Positions 22,294 to 31,219 of a stretch of DNA of 32,171 bases are shown here, one piece after another. Source of the stretch: CAYOBW01 sp964402115 (GTDB lineage Bacteria; Verrucomicrobiota; Kiritimatiellia; UBA8416; CAYOBW01); the NCBI GenBank assembly GCA_964402115.1, contig CAYOBW010000051.1, forward strand, positions 1-32,171. The letters are read 5' to 3'. A program made the position numbers and the translations under genes. How positions within the stretch are numbered: position 1 is the stretch's first letter; every line of letters starts with the position of its first letter. The notes under the pieces were generated by a model, which was given only the letters and a program-made list of their open reading frames with translations, did not search any database and was not told the DNA's origin.

Positions 22294-23871
22294 CTACTCC
22301 TCGGGCGGCAGGCGCAGCAGGTCGCGCAGCGTGAACCGCTGGTACACCAGGTGCGCGGCGCTGCCCTCGTAAAGAATGCCGACGGATTCACGGTCCACCG
22401 CCGTCAGGCACGAGTAGCCGGCGCTCACACCCTCGTCCAGCAGCGTGTGGTAGGCTTCCGGCCAGCTCAGCCCCTCGTCGGCGCTCACCTTGATGGTCAG
22501 CCGCCGCCGGGGCGCCTTGTCGACAGCGGGGTTGGAGAAGAGCAGCAGGTTGCGCCCGGCGATGTTCTCGTGCGCCCACAGCCGGATCAGGCTCGCCATG
22601 CACACGGGCTCGGGCAACGCCCGGCGGGAGGAGGGGTGCGCGCTCCAGGTCCGCCCCAGGTCGCGCGTCACCGCCACCGACCGCGAGCCGCCGCGGTCGT
22701 CCCGCATGTTCAGCATCAGCGCGCCGCCGGCCAGCTCCACGACCTGCGCCTCGGTCGTGCGGGGCTCCGCCCCCGTGCCGATGGCCCACGTCGCGCCGCC
22801 ATCGCGGCTGCTCATGAGCGTGGCATGCGGGACGTTGGCGGCGTCCTTGAACTGGGCCGGGACCACCAGCGTGCCGTCCTGCATGGCGATGCCGCGCCCG
22901 GGCCCCTGCAGCAGCAGCCGCCAGTCGGGCCGCTTGACCTGCCGCGTGATGTTCGTCGGCGCGGACCACGTCAGTCCGTCGTCCGTGCTGCGGACCAGCA
23001 GCAACTGACCGGTCTCGTCCGGCGTCAGTCCCGGTCCCGACCCCCTCCAGCCGCGATCCCCGTGACTCCACAGGGCCGCTACCCAGATCGTGCCCGAACG
23101 CGGATCCACCCACGCACAGGGATCGCCAGCGCCGTTGCCCTTGAACTTGTCGTGCTCCCCCATGTCGAGGATCGTCCGCATTGGCGCCCAGGTCTGGCCC
23201 TTGTCCGTGCTGCGGCTCATCCCGATACGGATGTCGGCCGGCAGGTCAGCCCACCCCCGCATACGCTGGTCGTACACGGCAATGAGCGTCCCGTGCGGGG
23301 TGGCGACGAGTCCCGGAATCCGATAGACCGCGACGCCGTCGTCCCCCGCCCGCCGCAAGGCGAGGCCGAGGCGTTTGCCGATGGGCTGCCAGCCATCGCG
23401 GGGGCGCACCAGCCGGCCGTCGGCCAACTTGACGCCGGAGCACTGCAGGCAAACGCGGTGCAGCAGGTTGGCATCGTCCCGCAGGCGGCACGTGACGCGG
23501 AAGACGTTGGTGCCGGCAGCCAGGGGCTGCCGATCCTTGAAGGCAAACACGGCTGCCCCGCTCACGGGCACGCCGAACGGACTCACCCGCTCCTGCTTGC
23601 CGCTGCCGGAAACGCTGGCCAGGCGGACCTCGGCCACGTCACGGTACAGCGTCGTGCCATCCATCGAGAAACCGACGTCCGTGACGACGGGCAGCGGCTC
23701 CTTGTCGTCCACCACCACACACACGTCAAGGAACACGTTCGTCGCCAGCCCGATCAGCACGGGCGTCTCGGTGGCACGCATCAGGAGCTCGGGGGGCGCA
23801 GCCGCAACGTCGCCCACGGCCGCCAACCCGATCGCAACAGCCGCCGCACCAACGCCCAGCCTGTTTCGCAT
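22294..23871 (-). CDS. Exported exo-alpha-sialidase (GH33-like, BNR repeats)
   Basis: 525 residues from the ATG at 23871; a longer open frame upstream overlaps thuA and lacks a signal peptide. A signal peptide (GVGAAAVAIGLAAVGDVAAAP) precedes an N-terminal beta domain (about 30-165) like those in bacterial sialidases. The propeller starts with the YRIP motif (183-186, catalytic Arg). It carries five Asp boxes of the S-x-D-x-G-x-T-W type: STDKGQTW (221), STDDGLTW (295), SRDGGATW (355), TRDLGRTW (402) and a variant SADEGLSW (463). Glu374 and Tyr486 are in places suited to the catalytic Glu and Tyr. It would remove terminal sialic acids from glycoconjugates. It is the fourth gene of the - strand glycan operon. 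Confidence 0.92.
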   Translation of the reverse strand: MRNRLGVGAAAVAIGLAAVGDVAAAPPELLMRATETPVLIGLATNVFLDVCVVVDDKEPLPVVTDVGFSMDGTTLYRDVAEVRLASVSGSGKQERVSPFGVPVSGAAVFAFKDRQPLAAGTNVFRVTCRLRDDANLLHRVCLQCSGVKLADGRLVRPRDGWQPIGKRLGLALRRAGDDGVAVYRIPGLVATPHGTLIAVYDQRMRGWADLPADIRIGMSRSTDKGQTWAPMRTILDMGEHDKFKGNGAGDPCAWVDPRSGTIWVAALWSHGDRGWRGSGPGLTPDETGQLLLVRSTDDGLTWSAPTNITRQVKRPDWRLLLQGPGRGIAMQDGTLVVPAQFKDAANVPHATLMSSRDGGATWAIGTGAEPRTTEAQVVELAGGALMLNMRDDRGGSRSVAVTRDLGRTWSAHPSSRRALPEPVCMASLIRLWAHENIAGRNLLLFSNPAVDKAPRRRLTIKVSADEGLSWPEAYHTLLDEGVSAGYSCLTAVDRESVGILYEGSAAHLVYQRFTLRDLLRLPPEE

Positions 23872-23897
23872 CGACTGATATCCCCTGAGCGCATCCC

Positions 23898-24794
23898 TCA
23901 CGGCTTGACGGGACCACTCGCCACCCGGTCCGCGGGGAGCGCCTCGGCGGTGACCGGCGGGAAAGTCACGGCCCCGGTGGCCGCCCACTCCGTACCGCGC
24001 AACAACGTGACCTGGAACCCGAGGCTGGACATGGCCGCGGGGCCGTGGCCCAGCACGGTGTGGAACACCCGCCCTTGCCCGAACGCGATCGTCATCAGGA
24101 TCGGCTCGTGCTCACCCGTGCCGCGCGTCTCCGGCGCCGCATAGGCGGTGGCCAGAACCGTCAGGTTGGTGGCGGGACCTCGCAGCTTGGAGTAGAGTTC
24201 GTCGGACGCGTGCTTCCACTTGGCCGGCAGGCCGCGCATGATCGGGTGCTCGGCCACACGCGTTTCGACGACGAACTCATGCTGCGCGCCGTGCGTTCCC
24301 CCCGCGCCGGGGCTCGTGTCGCGCTCGATCTGACCATTGCGCCAGCGCAGCATCGGGCCGGACCGCTCGTTGCGGCCACCCCACCCCCCCACCCCGATCA
24401 TGGCGTTGAATTCCGGCCACTTGGGAAAGGAGTTGTCGGCGGCATGCACGATGACCAACCCGCCGCCGGAGCGGACGTAATCCGTGAACGCGGTCCGCAC
24501 CGCTTCCGGCCAGTCGTCGCCGTTGTAGTCCGAGAGGACCACGTCGTTGCCCTTGAAGACCGGCTGCCAGGCGGCCCACTGCTCCGCGGAAGACTTTGCG
24601 GGCGGCGTGGTGGACACGGTCACAACGAAGCGCCCGCTGCTCTCGAGAATCCGCTGCATCATCGGCGTGCACGACTTCCAATCGTGGTTGTTCTGGCCCG
24701 TCACGATCAGCACCTTCAGCGGTGCCGCGGCCGCCGTCAGCGTCAGCCCGCACCACAGCGCCATCCCCGCCATCCATCCGTTGCGACTCTTCAT
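23898..24794 (-). CDS. ThuA-like exported protein
   Basis: 298 residues with a signal peptide (MAGMALWCGLTLTAAAAP). The ThuA domain (class-I glutamine-amidotransferase-like fold) is recognised by KVLIVTGQNNHDW at the start, YVRSGGGLVIVHAADNSF in the middle, a His-rich metal-site-like region (GTHGAQHEFVVETRVAEHP), and GQGRVFHTVLGHG near the end. Members occur in sugar-catabolic clusters, often with DUF1080 and Gfo/Idh/MocA proteins, as here; the true reaction of exported ThuA proteins is poorly defined. AAGGAG lies 8 nt upstream. A spacer of 37 nt follows the upstream gene and 26 nt lies before the sialidase. Confidence 0.88.
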   Translation of the reverse strand: MKSRNGWMAGMALWCGLTLTAAAAPLKVLIVTGQNNHDWKSCTPMMQRILESSGRFVVTVSTTPPAKSSAEQWAAWQPVFKGNDVVLSDYNGDDWPEAVRTAFTDYVRSGGGLVIVHAADNSFPKWPEFNAMIGVGGWGGRNERSGPMLRWRNGQIERDTSPGAGGTHGAQHEFVVETRVAEHPIMRGLPAKWKHASDELYSKLRGPATNLTVLATAYAAPETRGTGEHEPILMTIAFGQGRVFHTVLGHGPAAMSSLGFQVTLLRGTEWAATGAVTFPPVTAEALPADRVASGPVKP

Positions 24795-24831
24795 TGTGTT
24801 GCTCCTTTCGCGTCCGCCCGATACGCGTTGC

Positions 24832-27800
24832 CTACCGCTTCAACTCGCGCAAGTAGAGGTTCCGGAACTCCAGGGTGTTGCCGTGGTTCTGCAGCTCGAT
24901 CTGCCCGGTCGGGAAGATCGGCTGCTTGCGGTCCCAGTAGTTCTCCATCACGACATCCTCCAAGACGCGCTGCCCGTTGAGGTCCACGGTCACCCGCTCG
25001 CCCACCATGCGGATCCGGAACGTGTTCCATGCGCCCACCGGGCGATCGGCGCAGACCAGCGGCTTGCTGGGGTTCTTCTGGTTGTTGTACAGCCCGCCCG
25101 ATCCCTCGGGGTGCTTGGCGGAGTCCCAGATCTGCACCTGCGGAGAGCCGCGCAGGTAGATGCCGCTGTCGCCGTCGGCCAGGATCTTCCAGTCCACCAG
25201 CATTTCGAAATCGCCGTAGTCGCGCGCCGTGCAGAGCGCGTTGCCCTTGCCGTCGAAGACCAGCCCCCCTTCGCGCACGCTCCAGTGCGCCCGCATGGCG
25301 TCATCGGCCTTCTGCTGCTCCGCGGCCAGCTGCGCGGGATCCAGCTTCGCGCGGGTGAGGGGATTGCCGACCAACCCCTTCCAGCCGGCCAGGTCCACGC
25401 CGTTGAAGAGTGCGACGAATCCCTCGGGCGGCGCGTTCAAGCCGCCGGCGGCGGGGGCGACCACGGGCACAGCTGCGTCGGCGGGCGCCGAGGCTGCGGC
25501 GGAGGAAGTCGCGGCGGAGGGCGCCGTCGAGGGGGCGCCTTCGCCGGCATCGTGATAGACCTCGAACTCGAGCAGGTGCACGGCTTCGTTGGCGCTGTTA
25601 CCGAGGATGCTGACCCGCGCGTAGCGCGCACGGACCGGCGCGAAGCGGTGGACATGCCCCTGCGCGGTTTCCGGGGTGGAGGTCTTGCTCTGGTCCACAA
25701 CCGTCGCCCAGGTCTTCCCGTCCGCCGAGAGGTCGACGGTGTAACGGTAGTACCGCGGATCGCTCCAGTAGAAGACCACCCGCACACGATTGACGTCGGC
25801 CGGTTCCTTCAGATCGACCTGGAGCCACGAGGGGTGCTGCACACCCCACCACCCCGACTCCAGGCCGGCGTTCCCGTCGACGGCCCGATCCGGGGCCTTG
25901 TCGCCCTGGGCCGGGCAGGAGGTGGTCACGGGCTTGCGCAGGGCCAGGTTCACGGCGTTGGGATCGGGCAACGCGGCCAGCGCGGCGGCCAGCAGCTGCT
26001 GCTCCTCGGGACGCCGGGCCGCGGCGGTGGCGGCGAGGCACACGGTCCGCTTGCGTGCGGGGGAGAGGGACGGCGCGTCCAGCAGGCGCGCGACGCCACG
26101 CGCCGCCAGCACGTTGTGGGTGACGTTCGTGCCCGTACGCATGATGTCCAGCAGCGCGTCCAGCGCGGCCGGGTCCTGCCACTCCGCCAGCGCGCGCACC
26201 GCCGCCTCGCGCACAACGGCCGCGGCGCTCGTGCGCTGTGCCGACACGGTCTCCAACGCGCCGGTCCCGCCCAGGCGGGCCAGCAAATCGAGCACCTGCA
26301 CCTGCTCATCCGCCCCGGCCTTGGTCAGCGCGGCGCGGAAGGGCGCCACGCGGGCGCGCTCGTCGGACACGCGCGCCGCCACGTCGAGCGTAGCAGCAGC
26401 AGCCGCGCGCCGCGCGGCCTTGTCGGGCTCCTGTGTGGCGCGCCGCAGCAAGGCCGGCAAGGCCGCGCCTTCGCCCACGCCTCCCAGCGCCTGCAGCGCC
26501 GCCAGGCGCACCGGGGCATTCGTGCTGTCGAGGCAGCCCAGCAGCAGCCCCGTGGCCGAAGCGGCGTGGCGCGCCCGCAGCACCTCGATCAGGCTGACCT
26601 GCCGGGCCGGCGTACCGCGCGGCAGGGCCTCGGCCACCCGGGCGGAAACCGCCTCGCCGGGCATCTCCGCGAGTACGCGCGTGGCGACCGCCACGGCATT
26701 GGTGTCCCCCTCCAGCAAGGCCGCCAGCACGACTTCGACGCCGCGCCGGCCTCCGATCGCCCCGCAGGCCTCGATCACAGCCACGCGCAACGCGGGGTCC
26801 GTCTCCGCGCGCAACCCGGCCAGCGCCGGCAGCGCATCCTCATCCCGGCGTGCGCCCAGCGCGCTGACCAGCGCCAGCCGCTGGCCTCCGGTGGCCGTGG
26901 CCAGCCGCGCGGCCAGATCGCTCGTGACGCGCCGTCCCTTGACGCGCGCCAGGCAGCCGGCAACGGTCTGGCGCACGGCGGAGTCGGCGTCGTCCAAGGC
27001 GGCCAGCAGTTCAGGCAGGGCCGCACTCCCGTCCACGTCCGCGAGCAAGCCGAGCGCCGCGCAGCGCGCCCCCTCGCCGGCCCCGGCGCCGGACTTGCCG
27101 AGCAGCTCGCGGCACATCGCCGCCGCCTGGCCCGTCTCGCCCGTGTCGGCCAGGCGCTGCGCCAGCAGCAGGTAGTGCGCAGCCGCCGTGGCCTGCGCCC
27201 AGGCGCCGCCCTGCCCCAGGCAGGCGGCCAGCAGGGGCCGCGCCGCGGGATAGCCCAGCGCGGCCAGCGCCCGGGCCGCGGCTTCGCGCAACGCGGGCTG
27301 CGCGTGGGACAGCCAAGGCTTCACCACCTCCAACGCCCCCTTGCCGTGGCACGCGCCCACGGCCTGCAGCAGGTGCGGCGCGGTGACGTCGGTCGCCTGC
27401 CGCAGGGCGGCCAGCAGCACGCTATCCGTCCCCGGCGCCCCGATGGCCAGCAGCGCCCCCACGGCCGGCGCACACAGTTCGGGATCGTTCAGGTAGCGCG
27501 CCAGGGGAGCCTGGGCTTCGGAGCCGCCGCACCAATGCAGCTGGTCCATGAAGAACGTCCGTACCTCGCGGTTCGTGGCGCCGGCCAGGGCTTGCAGGAA
27601 GGCCGCGCTGCAGAGCCGGCGCTCGGCCTCGGCGCGCGGGCGCGCCACGTGCAGGGCGAGACCGCTCAGCAGCGTGCGCACGGGCGAATCGTCGCCCGTC
27701 CCCGGGGTCAGCACCCCCGTGCACACCGCGCTGAGCCCGGTGGGTCCCATCTTGAGCAGGTCAACGTAGACGCCGACGGCCGTCCGCCCGTCCGCCGCCC

Positions 27801-27894
27801 CCAGGCGGGCTGCCAGGGCCTGGACGGGGGTGTCGGCGGCCAGCAGGCCACGGGAGAGCGACAACAGCGTGACGATCGTGAGCAGGTTCTTCAT
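24832..27894 (-). CDS. Exported HEAT-repeat / discoidin / DUF1080 (3-keto-disaccharide hydrolase) fusion
   Basis: 1020 residues if started at the ATG at 27894, which gives a clean signal peptide (MKNLLTIVTLLSLSRGLLAA) and 9-nt spacing from GGAG; an ATG two codons upstream (27900) is possible. Residues about 25-635 are Ala-rich HEAT repeats. Residues about 640-775 form an F5/8-type C (discoidin) carbohydrate-binding domain (ALRKPVTTSC, SWLQVDLKEPADVNRVRVVF). After a Ser/Ala/Pro linker comes DUF1080 (about 815-1020; FVALFNGVDLAGWKG, DGDSGIYLRGSPQVQIWD, GQIELQNHGNTLEFRNLYL). DUF1080 proteins hydrolyse 3-keto-glycosides, which matches the oxidoreductase upstream, although several DUF1080 members lack tested activity. 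Confidence 0.88.
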   Translation of the reverse strand: MKNLLTIVTLLSLSRGLLAADTPVQALAARLGAADGRTAVGVYVDLLKMGPTGLSAVCTGVLTPGTGDDSPVRTLLSGLALHVARPRAEAERRLCSAAFLQALAGATNREVRTFFMDQLHWCGGSEAQAPLARYLNDPELCAPAVGALLAIGAPGTDSVLLAALRQATDVTAPHLLQAVGACHGKGALEVVKPWLSHAQPALREAAARALAALGYPAARPLLAACLGQGGAWAQATAAAHYLLLAQRLADTGETGQAAAMCRELLGKSGAGAGEGARCAALGLLADVDGSAALPELLAALDDADSAVRQTVAGCLARVKGRRVTSDLAARLATATGGQRLALVSALGARRDEDALPALAGLRAETDPALRVAVIEACGAIGGRRGVEVVLAALLEGDTNAVAVATRVLAEMPGEAVSARVAEALPRGTPARQVSLIEVLRARHAASATGLLLGCLDSTNAPVRLAALQALGGVGEGAALPALLRRATQEPDKAARRAAAAATLDVAARVSDERARVAPFRAALTKAGADEQVQVLDLLARLGGTGALETVSAQRTSAAAVVREAAVRALAEWQDPAALDALLDIMRTGTNVTHNVLAARGVARLLDAPSLSPARKRTVCLAATAAARRPEEQQLLAAALAALPDPNAVNLALRKPVTTSCPAQGDKAPDRAVDGNAGLESGWWGVQHPSWLQVDLKEPADVNRVRVVFYWSDPRYYRYTVDLSADGKTWATVVDQSKTSTPETAQGHVHRFAPVRARYARVSILGNSANEAVHLLEFEVYHDAGEGAPSTAPSAATSSAAASAPADAAVPVVAPAAGGLNAPPEGFVALFNGVDLAGWKGLVGNPLTRAKLDPAQLAAEQQKADDAMRAHWSVREGGLVFDGKGNALCTARDYGDFEMLVDWKILADGDSGIYLRGSPQVQIWDSAKHPEGSGGLYNNQKNPSKPLVCADRPVGAWNTFRIRMVGERVTVDLNGQRVLEDVVMENYWDRKQPIFPTGQIELQNHGNTLEFRNLYLRELKR

Positions 27895-27929
27895 AAACAT
27901 GTACTCCGGTAGCGTGATTCGCGAAGGGG

Positions 27930-29207
27930 TTACATCGTCCAGGGGGCGCGCATGGGTTCGTCCAGCAGGCGGTTGGCGGCCTCGTCATCCACGACGCGCT
28001 GCGCCACCGGATCGAACCGCAGGCCGCGGCCCATGCGGACGGCGACCTTCGCCAGGTTCACGAGCGTGCAGGAGCGGTGGGCGTTCGCCTCGTTGAGGGC
28101 GAACGTGCGGCGGCGCCGGACGGAGTCCCCGAAATCCACCTGCTGCGGCGCCGGCTCGGGCAGCGAGGCCAGCTTCTGACGCAGGCCCGGGATCGTGGAC
28201 TCCAGGCCGCGGAACAGCTTGCCGCCGGGCCCCTCCAGGAACGGCGCCCGCCGGTCGCGGTCATCGCCGTCGAGGATGAGCTCGCAGCCGTCGGCGTACT
28301 TCATGCTCACGCGCCGCCAGAGCCCGACCGCGTCCGAGTGCTGCACGGGCGCTTCGGCTTCGACGCTGACCGGACTGGTGTCGTCCTTCCCCAGCAGGTA
28401 CTGCATGGGGTCGAGGTAGTGCTGCCCCATGTCGCCCAGGCCTCCGCCGTCGTAGTCCCAGTAGCCGCGGAAGCGGGCATGCACGCGATCCGGATTGTAG
28501 GGCTTGTACGGCGCGGGGCCAAGCCAGAGATCGTAGTCGAGCTGCGGCGGCACGGGCTGCGGCGGCAGGTAGGGTTTGCCGCACCAGCCATGCTTCCACG
28601 CGAAGCCGGTCGCCGTGCCCACGGTCGCGCGCAAGGGCCACCCCAGCATGCCGCTGTTGACGATCTTCTTGATTTCGCGCACCGTCGAACCGAAGTCGTA
28701 GAACTGGGACTGGAAGCGGAACCAGGTGTTGATGCGGAAGATGCGCCCGTGCCGCTGCACGGCCTCCACCACCTTGCGCCCCTCGCCGATCGTGCGCGTC
28801 ATCGGTTTCTCGCACCAGATGTCCTTGCCCGCCCGGGCGGCCAGGACGGAAATCAGGCCGTGCCAGTGCGGCGGCGTGCAAATGTGCACAACGTCGATGT
28901 CGGGCCGATCGAGCACTTCGCGGAAGTCGCGGTACCCTTTGACCTCGGCCGCCTGGCCCTGCATCCGGTTCTTGAGATTGTTGGCATCCACATCGCACAG
29001 CGCCAGAAGCCGGCCGTAGTCCATGGGCAGGTGCGAGGCGGAGATGCCGCCGCAGCCGATGATCGCCCTGGTGAGCTGCTCGCTCGGCGGCGTCAAGCCG
29101 TTGCCACCCAGCACGCGGCGCGGAACAACCTGGCAGGCCACCCCCGCAACAAGCATCTGCCCCAGGAATCCCCGACGTGTCACCGCGCGCGAACCATCAA
29201 CCTTCAT
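27930..29207 (-). CDS. Tat-exported Gfo/Idh/MocA-family oxidoreductase
   Basis: 425 residues from the ATG at 29207, preceded by GGGAGG at 6 nt; the longer frame adds an unsupported leader. The N-terminus holds a twin-arginine signal (TRRGFLG, residues 10-16). The Rossmann fold starts at AIIGCGGIS (48-56), and the family motif EKP is at 133-135 (WCEKPMTRTIGEG). The C-terminal part has DYDGGGLGDMGQHYLDP, typical of the substrate domain in planctomycete/verrucomicrobial members. These enzymes oxidise or reduce sugars with a tightly bound NAD(P); exported ones can yield keto-sugars, the substrates of DUF1080 hydrolases, so the next gene in the operon fits as its partner (inference). It is the first gene of the - strand operon. 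Confidence 0.9.
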   Translation of the reverse strand: MKVDGSRAVTRRGFLGQMLVAGVACQVVPRRVLGGNGLTPPSEQLTRAIIGCGGISASHLPMDYGRLLALCDVDANNLKNRMQGQAAEVKGYRDFREVLDRPDIDVVHICTPPHWHGLISVLAARAGKDIWCEKPMTRTIGEGRKVVEAVQRHGRIFRINTWFRFQSQFYDFGSTVREIKKIVNSGMLGWPLRATVGTATGFAWKHGWCGKPYLPPQPVPPQLDYDLWLGPAPYKPYNPDRVHARFRGYWDYDGGGLGDMGQHYLDPMQYLLGKDDTSPVSVEAEAPVQHSDAVGLWRRVSMKYADGCELILDGDDRDRRAPFLEGPGGKLFRGLESTIPGLRQKLASLPEPAPQQVDFGDSVRRRRTFALNEANAHRSCTLVNLAKVAVRMGRGLRFDPVAQRVVDDEAANRLLDEPMRAPWTM

Positions 29208-29234
29208 TACCGCCTCCCTTGTTGCGTATGCGGT

Positions 29235-29263
29235 TCTATACACCGGTCGCCAGCCCGCGACAA
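29235..29263 (-). promoter_or_regulatory. Candidate sigma-70-type promoter for the glycan operon
   Basis: On the - strand TTGTCG (29258-29263) and TATAGA (29235-29240) are separated by exactly 17 nt, each matching 4 of 6 consensus bases. The -10 element lies about 28 nt before the Gfo/Idh/MocA ATG, with room for the GGGAGG ribosome binding site. Sequence match only. Confidence 0.4.
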
Positions 29264-29467
29264 GCACGAGGTTGAGGAAACCGGCAAGTGAATGCGCCTG
29301 AAGGCTGAAGACCGCCTGAAGGCGAGGATGCTTGGTTTGCAGCAAGACGGCTCTTCAGCTCCAAGGGCCACTTTTCCTTTCTATTTGTATTGCAGAGTGC
29401 TTTGTCTCTGTGTTACGCTTTGCCCTGACGACTAAAGTGGCGCCCGCGCAACCGGGAGGACATTACG

Positions 29468-31219
29468 ATGAAAATCCTGCTCATCAACCCGCCGCATCCC
29501 GCCATCGGCAGCCGCATCCCCCACGAGCACCTGCCGCCGCTGGGGTTGCTTGCCGTGGGGGGACCGTTGCTCGATGCCGGGCACACGGTGCGCCTGCTGG
29601 ACGCCGAGTTCGGGCCGATGTCCACGGCGGAGATCGTGGCGCAAACCGTGGATTTCGCCCCGACCGCCGTCCTCATCGGGCATTCCGGCTCCACCTCGGG
29701 ACACCCGATCGTCGTGGAGCTCACCCGCGCCCTGCGCGACGCGCTGCCCGCGGTCCGGATCATCTACGGCGGGGTCTTCCCCACCTACCACTGGCGTGAG
29801 GTGCTGACCGCGGAACCGCAGATCGACTTCATCGTGCGCGGCGAGGGCGAGGTCACTGCCGCGCGCCTGGCGGAGGCCCTGGCGGCGGGCCGGGCGCCGG
29901 ATTCCATTCCCGGGCTCGCGTTCCGCAGGGCCGGGCAACCATACGCCACGCCGCCAGCCGCGCCCATCGCCGACCTGGATGCGTGCCGGATCGGGTGGGA
30001 GTTGATTGACCATGCCCGCTACAGCTACTGGGGCGACCGCCGCGCCGTGGTCGTCCAGTTCTCGCGCGGCTGCCCGCACCGGTGCAGCTACTGCGGCCAG
30101 CGCGGCTTCTGGACCTGCTGGCGGCATCGCGATCCGCGCAAGTTCGCCGCCGAGATTGCCCGGCTGCATCGTGAGCACGGCGTGGAGGTGTTCAACCTGG
30201 CCGACGAGAACCCCACGGCCAACCGGACCGCCTGGCGCGCGTTCCTTGAGGCGCTGATCGCCGAGCAGGTCGACGTGACGCTGGTCGGTTCGACCCGCGC
30301 CGACGATATCGTGCGCGATGCGGACATCCTCCCGCTCTACAAGCAGGCCGGCGTGGCGCGCTGGCTCCTGGGGATCGAGAGCTACGACGAGCAGACGCTC
30401 CGCCTGATCCGGAAGAAGGGCTCGACCACGACCGACCGGGAGGCCATCCGCTTGTTGCGCCAGCACGGGATCCTCTCGATGGCCACGTGGGTGGTCGGGT
30501 TCGAACAGGAGCGGGACCGGGACTACTGGCGCGGTCTGCGGCAGCTGCTGGCCTACGACCCCGATCAGATCCAGGTGCTGTTCGCCGCGCCGCATCGCTG
30601 GACCCCCTACTACCGCCTGGAAGCCGGGCGGCGCGTGATCCAGACCGACGCGCGACGGTGGGACTACAAGCACCAGGTGCTGGCCACGCGCCACATGGCC
30701 CCCTGGCGCGTCTTGCTGTGGACAAAGTGCATCGAGGCCGTCATGCAGCTCCGGCCGCGCGCGCTCCTGCGCGTGCTCGCGCATCCGGATGTGGCCCTCC
30801 GCGCGGCCCAGCGCTGGTACTACCGCATCGGGCGGCGCGTGTGGCCCCACGAGATCTGGAGCTTCTTCTGCCGCGACCGACGACTGAAGAACGGCCCCAC
30901 CCTCGCCCAGTTCTGGGGCCCGCCGCAGGACGCGGAGGAGCTGGCCCTCCTCCCTACTGCCGCAGCCGCAGGGCATTGCCGAGCAGGCGCACGGACAACA
31001 CTTCCACGCCCGTCCCCTGCGCCGCCCGCACGGCTGGCGCGCACGCGGACGCTCGGCCTCGCCTCCAAGCAGCCGCTACCCCACCCTTTCCAAAGACTCT
31101 CGCCGCCCACCGTGTCCCGCCAAGTCCCGCGCCACGATGCGCCACCCCTCTCCGCCGACACCCGCAGGGCCTATTGGGGTCAAGGGCCTATTGGGGTCAG
31201 GTCTCTTTCAAAGACCTGA
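29468..31219 (+). CDS. bchE: BchE-like cobalamin-type radical SAM protein (anaerobic Mg-protoporphyrin monomethyl ester cyclase family)
   Basis: 583 residues with GGGAGGA upstream. An N-terminal B12-binding-type Rossmann domain (about 1-140; INPPHPAIGSRIPHEHLPPL, GHSGSTSGHP, GGVFPTYHWRE) precedes the radical SAM core, with the 4Fe-4S motif CPHRCSYC (Cys202, 206, 209) in FSRGCPHRCSYCGQRGFW. HRDPRKFAAEIARLHREHGV, LADENPT and STRADDIVRDAD follow. I recall these as features of proteobacterial-type BchE, which forms the isocyclic ring E of bacteriochlorophyll without oxygen. Similarity appears to stop near residue 495 (PPQDAEELALLP). The last 88 residues are low-complexity Pro/Arg/Ala and run into a repeat that supplies the stop, so the native C-terminus may be frameshifted or replaced. 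No other pigment gene is in view; the substrate could differ. Confidence 0.75.
   Translation: MKILLINPPHPAIGSRIPHEHLPPLGLLAVGGPLLDAGHTVRLLDAEFGPMSTAEIVAQTVDFAPTAVLIGHSGSTSGHPIVVELTRALRDALPAVRIIYGGVFPTYHWREVLTAEPQIDFIVRGEGEVTAARLAEALAAGRAPDSIPGLAFRRAGQPYATPPAAPIADLDACRIGWELIDHARYSYWGDRRAVVVQFSRGCPHRCSYCGQRGFWTCWRHRDPRKFAAEIARLHREHGVEVFNLADENPTANRTAWRAFLEALIAEQVDVTLVGSTRADDIVRDADILPLYKQAGVARWLLGIESYDEQTLRLIRKKGSTTTDREAIRLLRQHGILSMATWVVGFEQERDRDYWRGLRQLLAYDPDQIQVLFAAPHRWTPYYRLEAGRRVIQTDARRWDYKHQVLATRHMAPWRVLLWTKCIEAVMQLRPRALLRVLAHPDVALRAAQRWYYRIGRRVWPHEIWSFFCRDRRLKNGPTLAQFWGPPQDAEELALLPTAAAAGHCRAGARTTLPRPSPAPPARLARTRTLGLASKQPLPHPFQRLSPPTVSRQVPRHDAPPLSADTRRAYWGQGPIGVRSLSKT

Noticed and set aside
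24547..27912. 1121-codon open frame on the + strand opposite thuA and the DUF1080 gene
   Set aside because: Shadow frame with low-complexity composition; the - strand frames carry recognisable ThuA, HEAT, discoidin and DUF1080 sequence.
29295..29323. Two CGCCTGAAGGC copies upstream of the glycan-operon promoter as an operator
   Set aside because: A single pair at 18-bp spacing without dyad symmetry or an adjacent regulator gene is too little evidence.
30954..31145. - strand remnant whose end (GNALRLRQ) faintly recalls the C-terminus of metal P-type ATPases
   Set aside because: The resemblance covers only a few residues in GC-rich sequence and no other ATPase motif is present.
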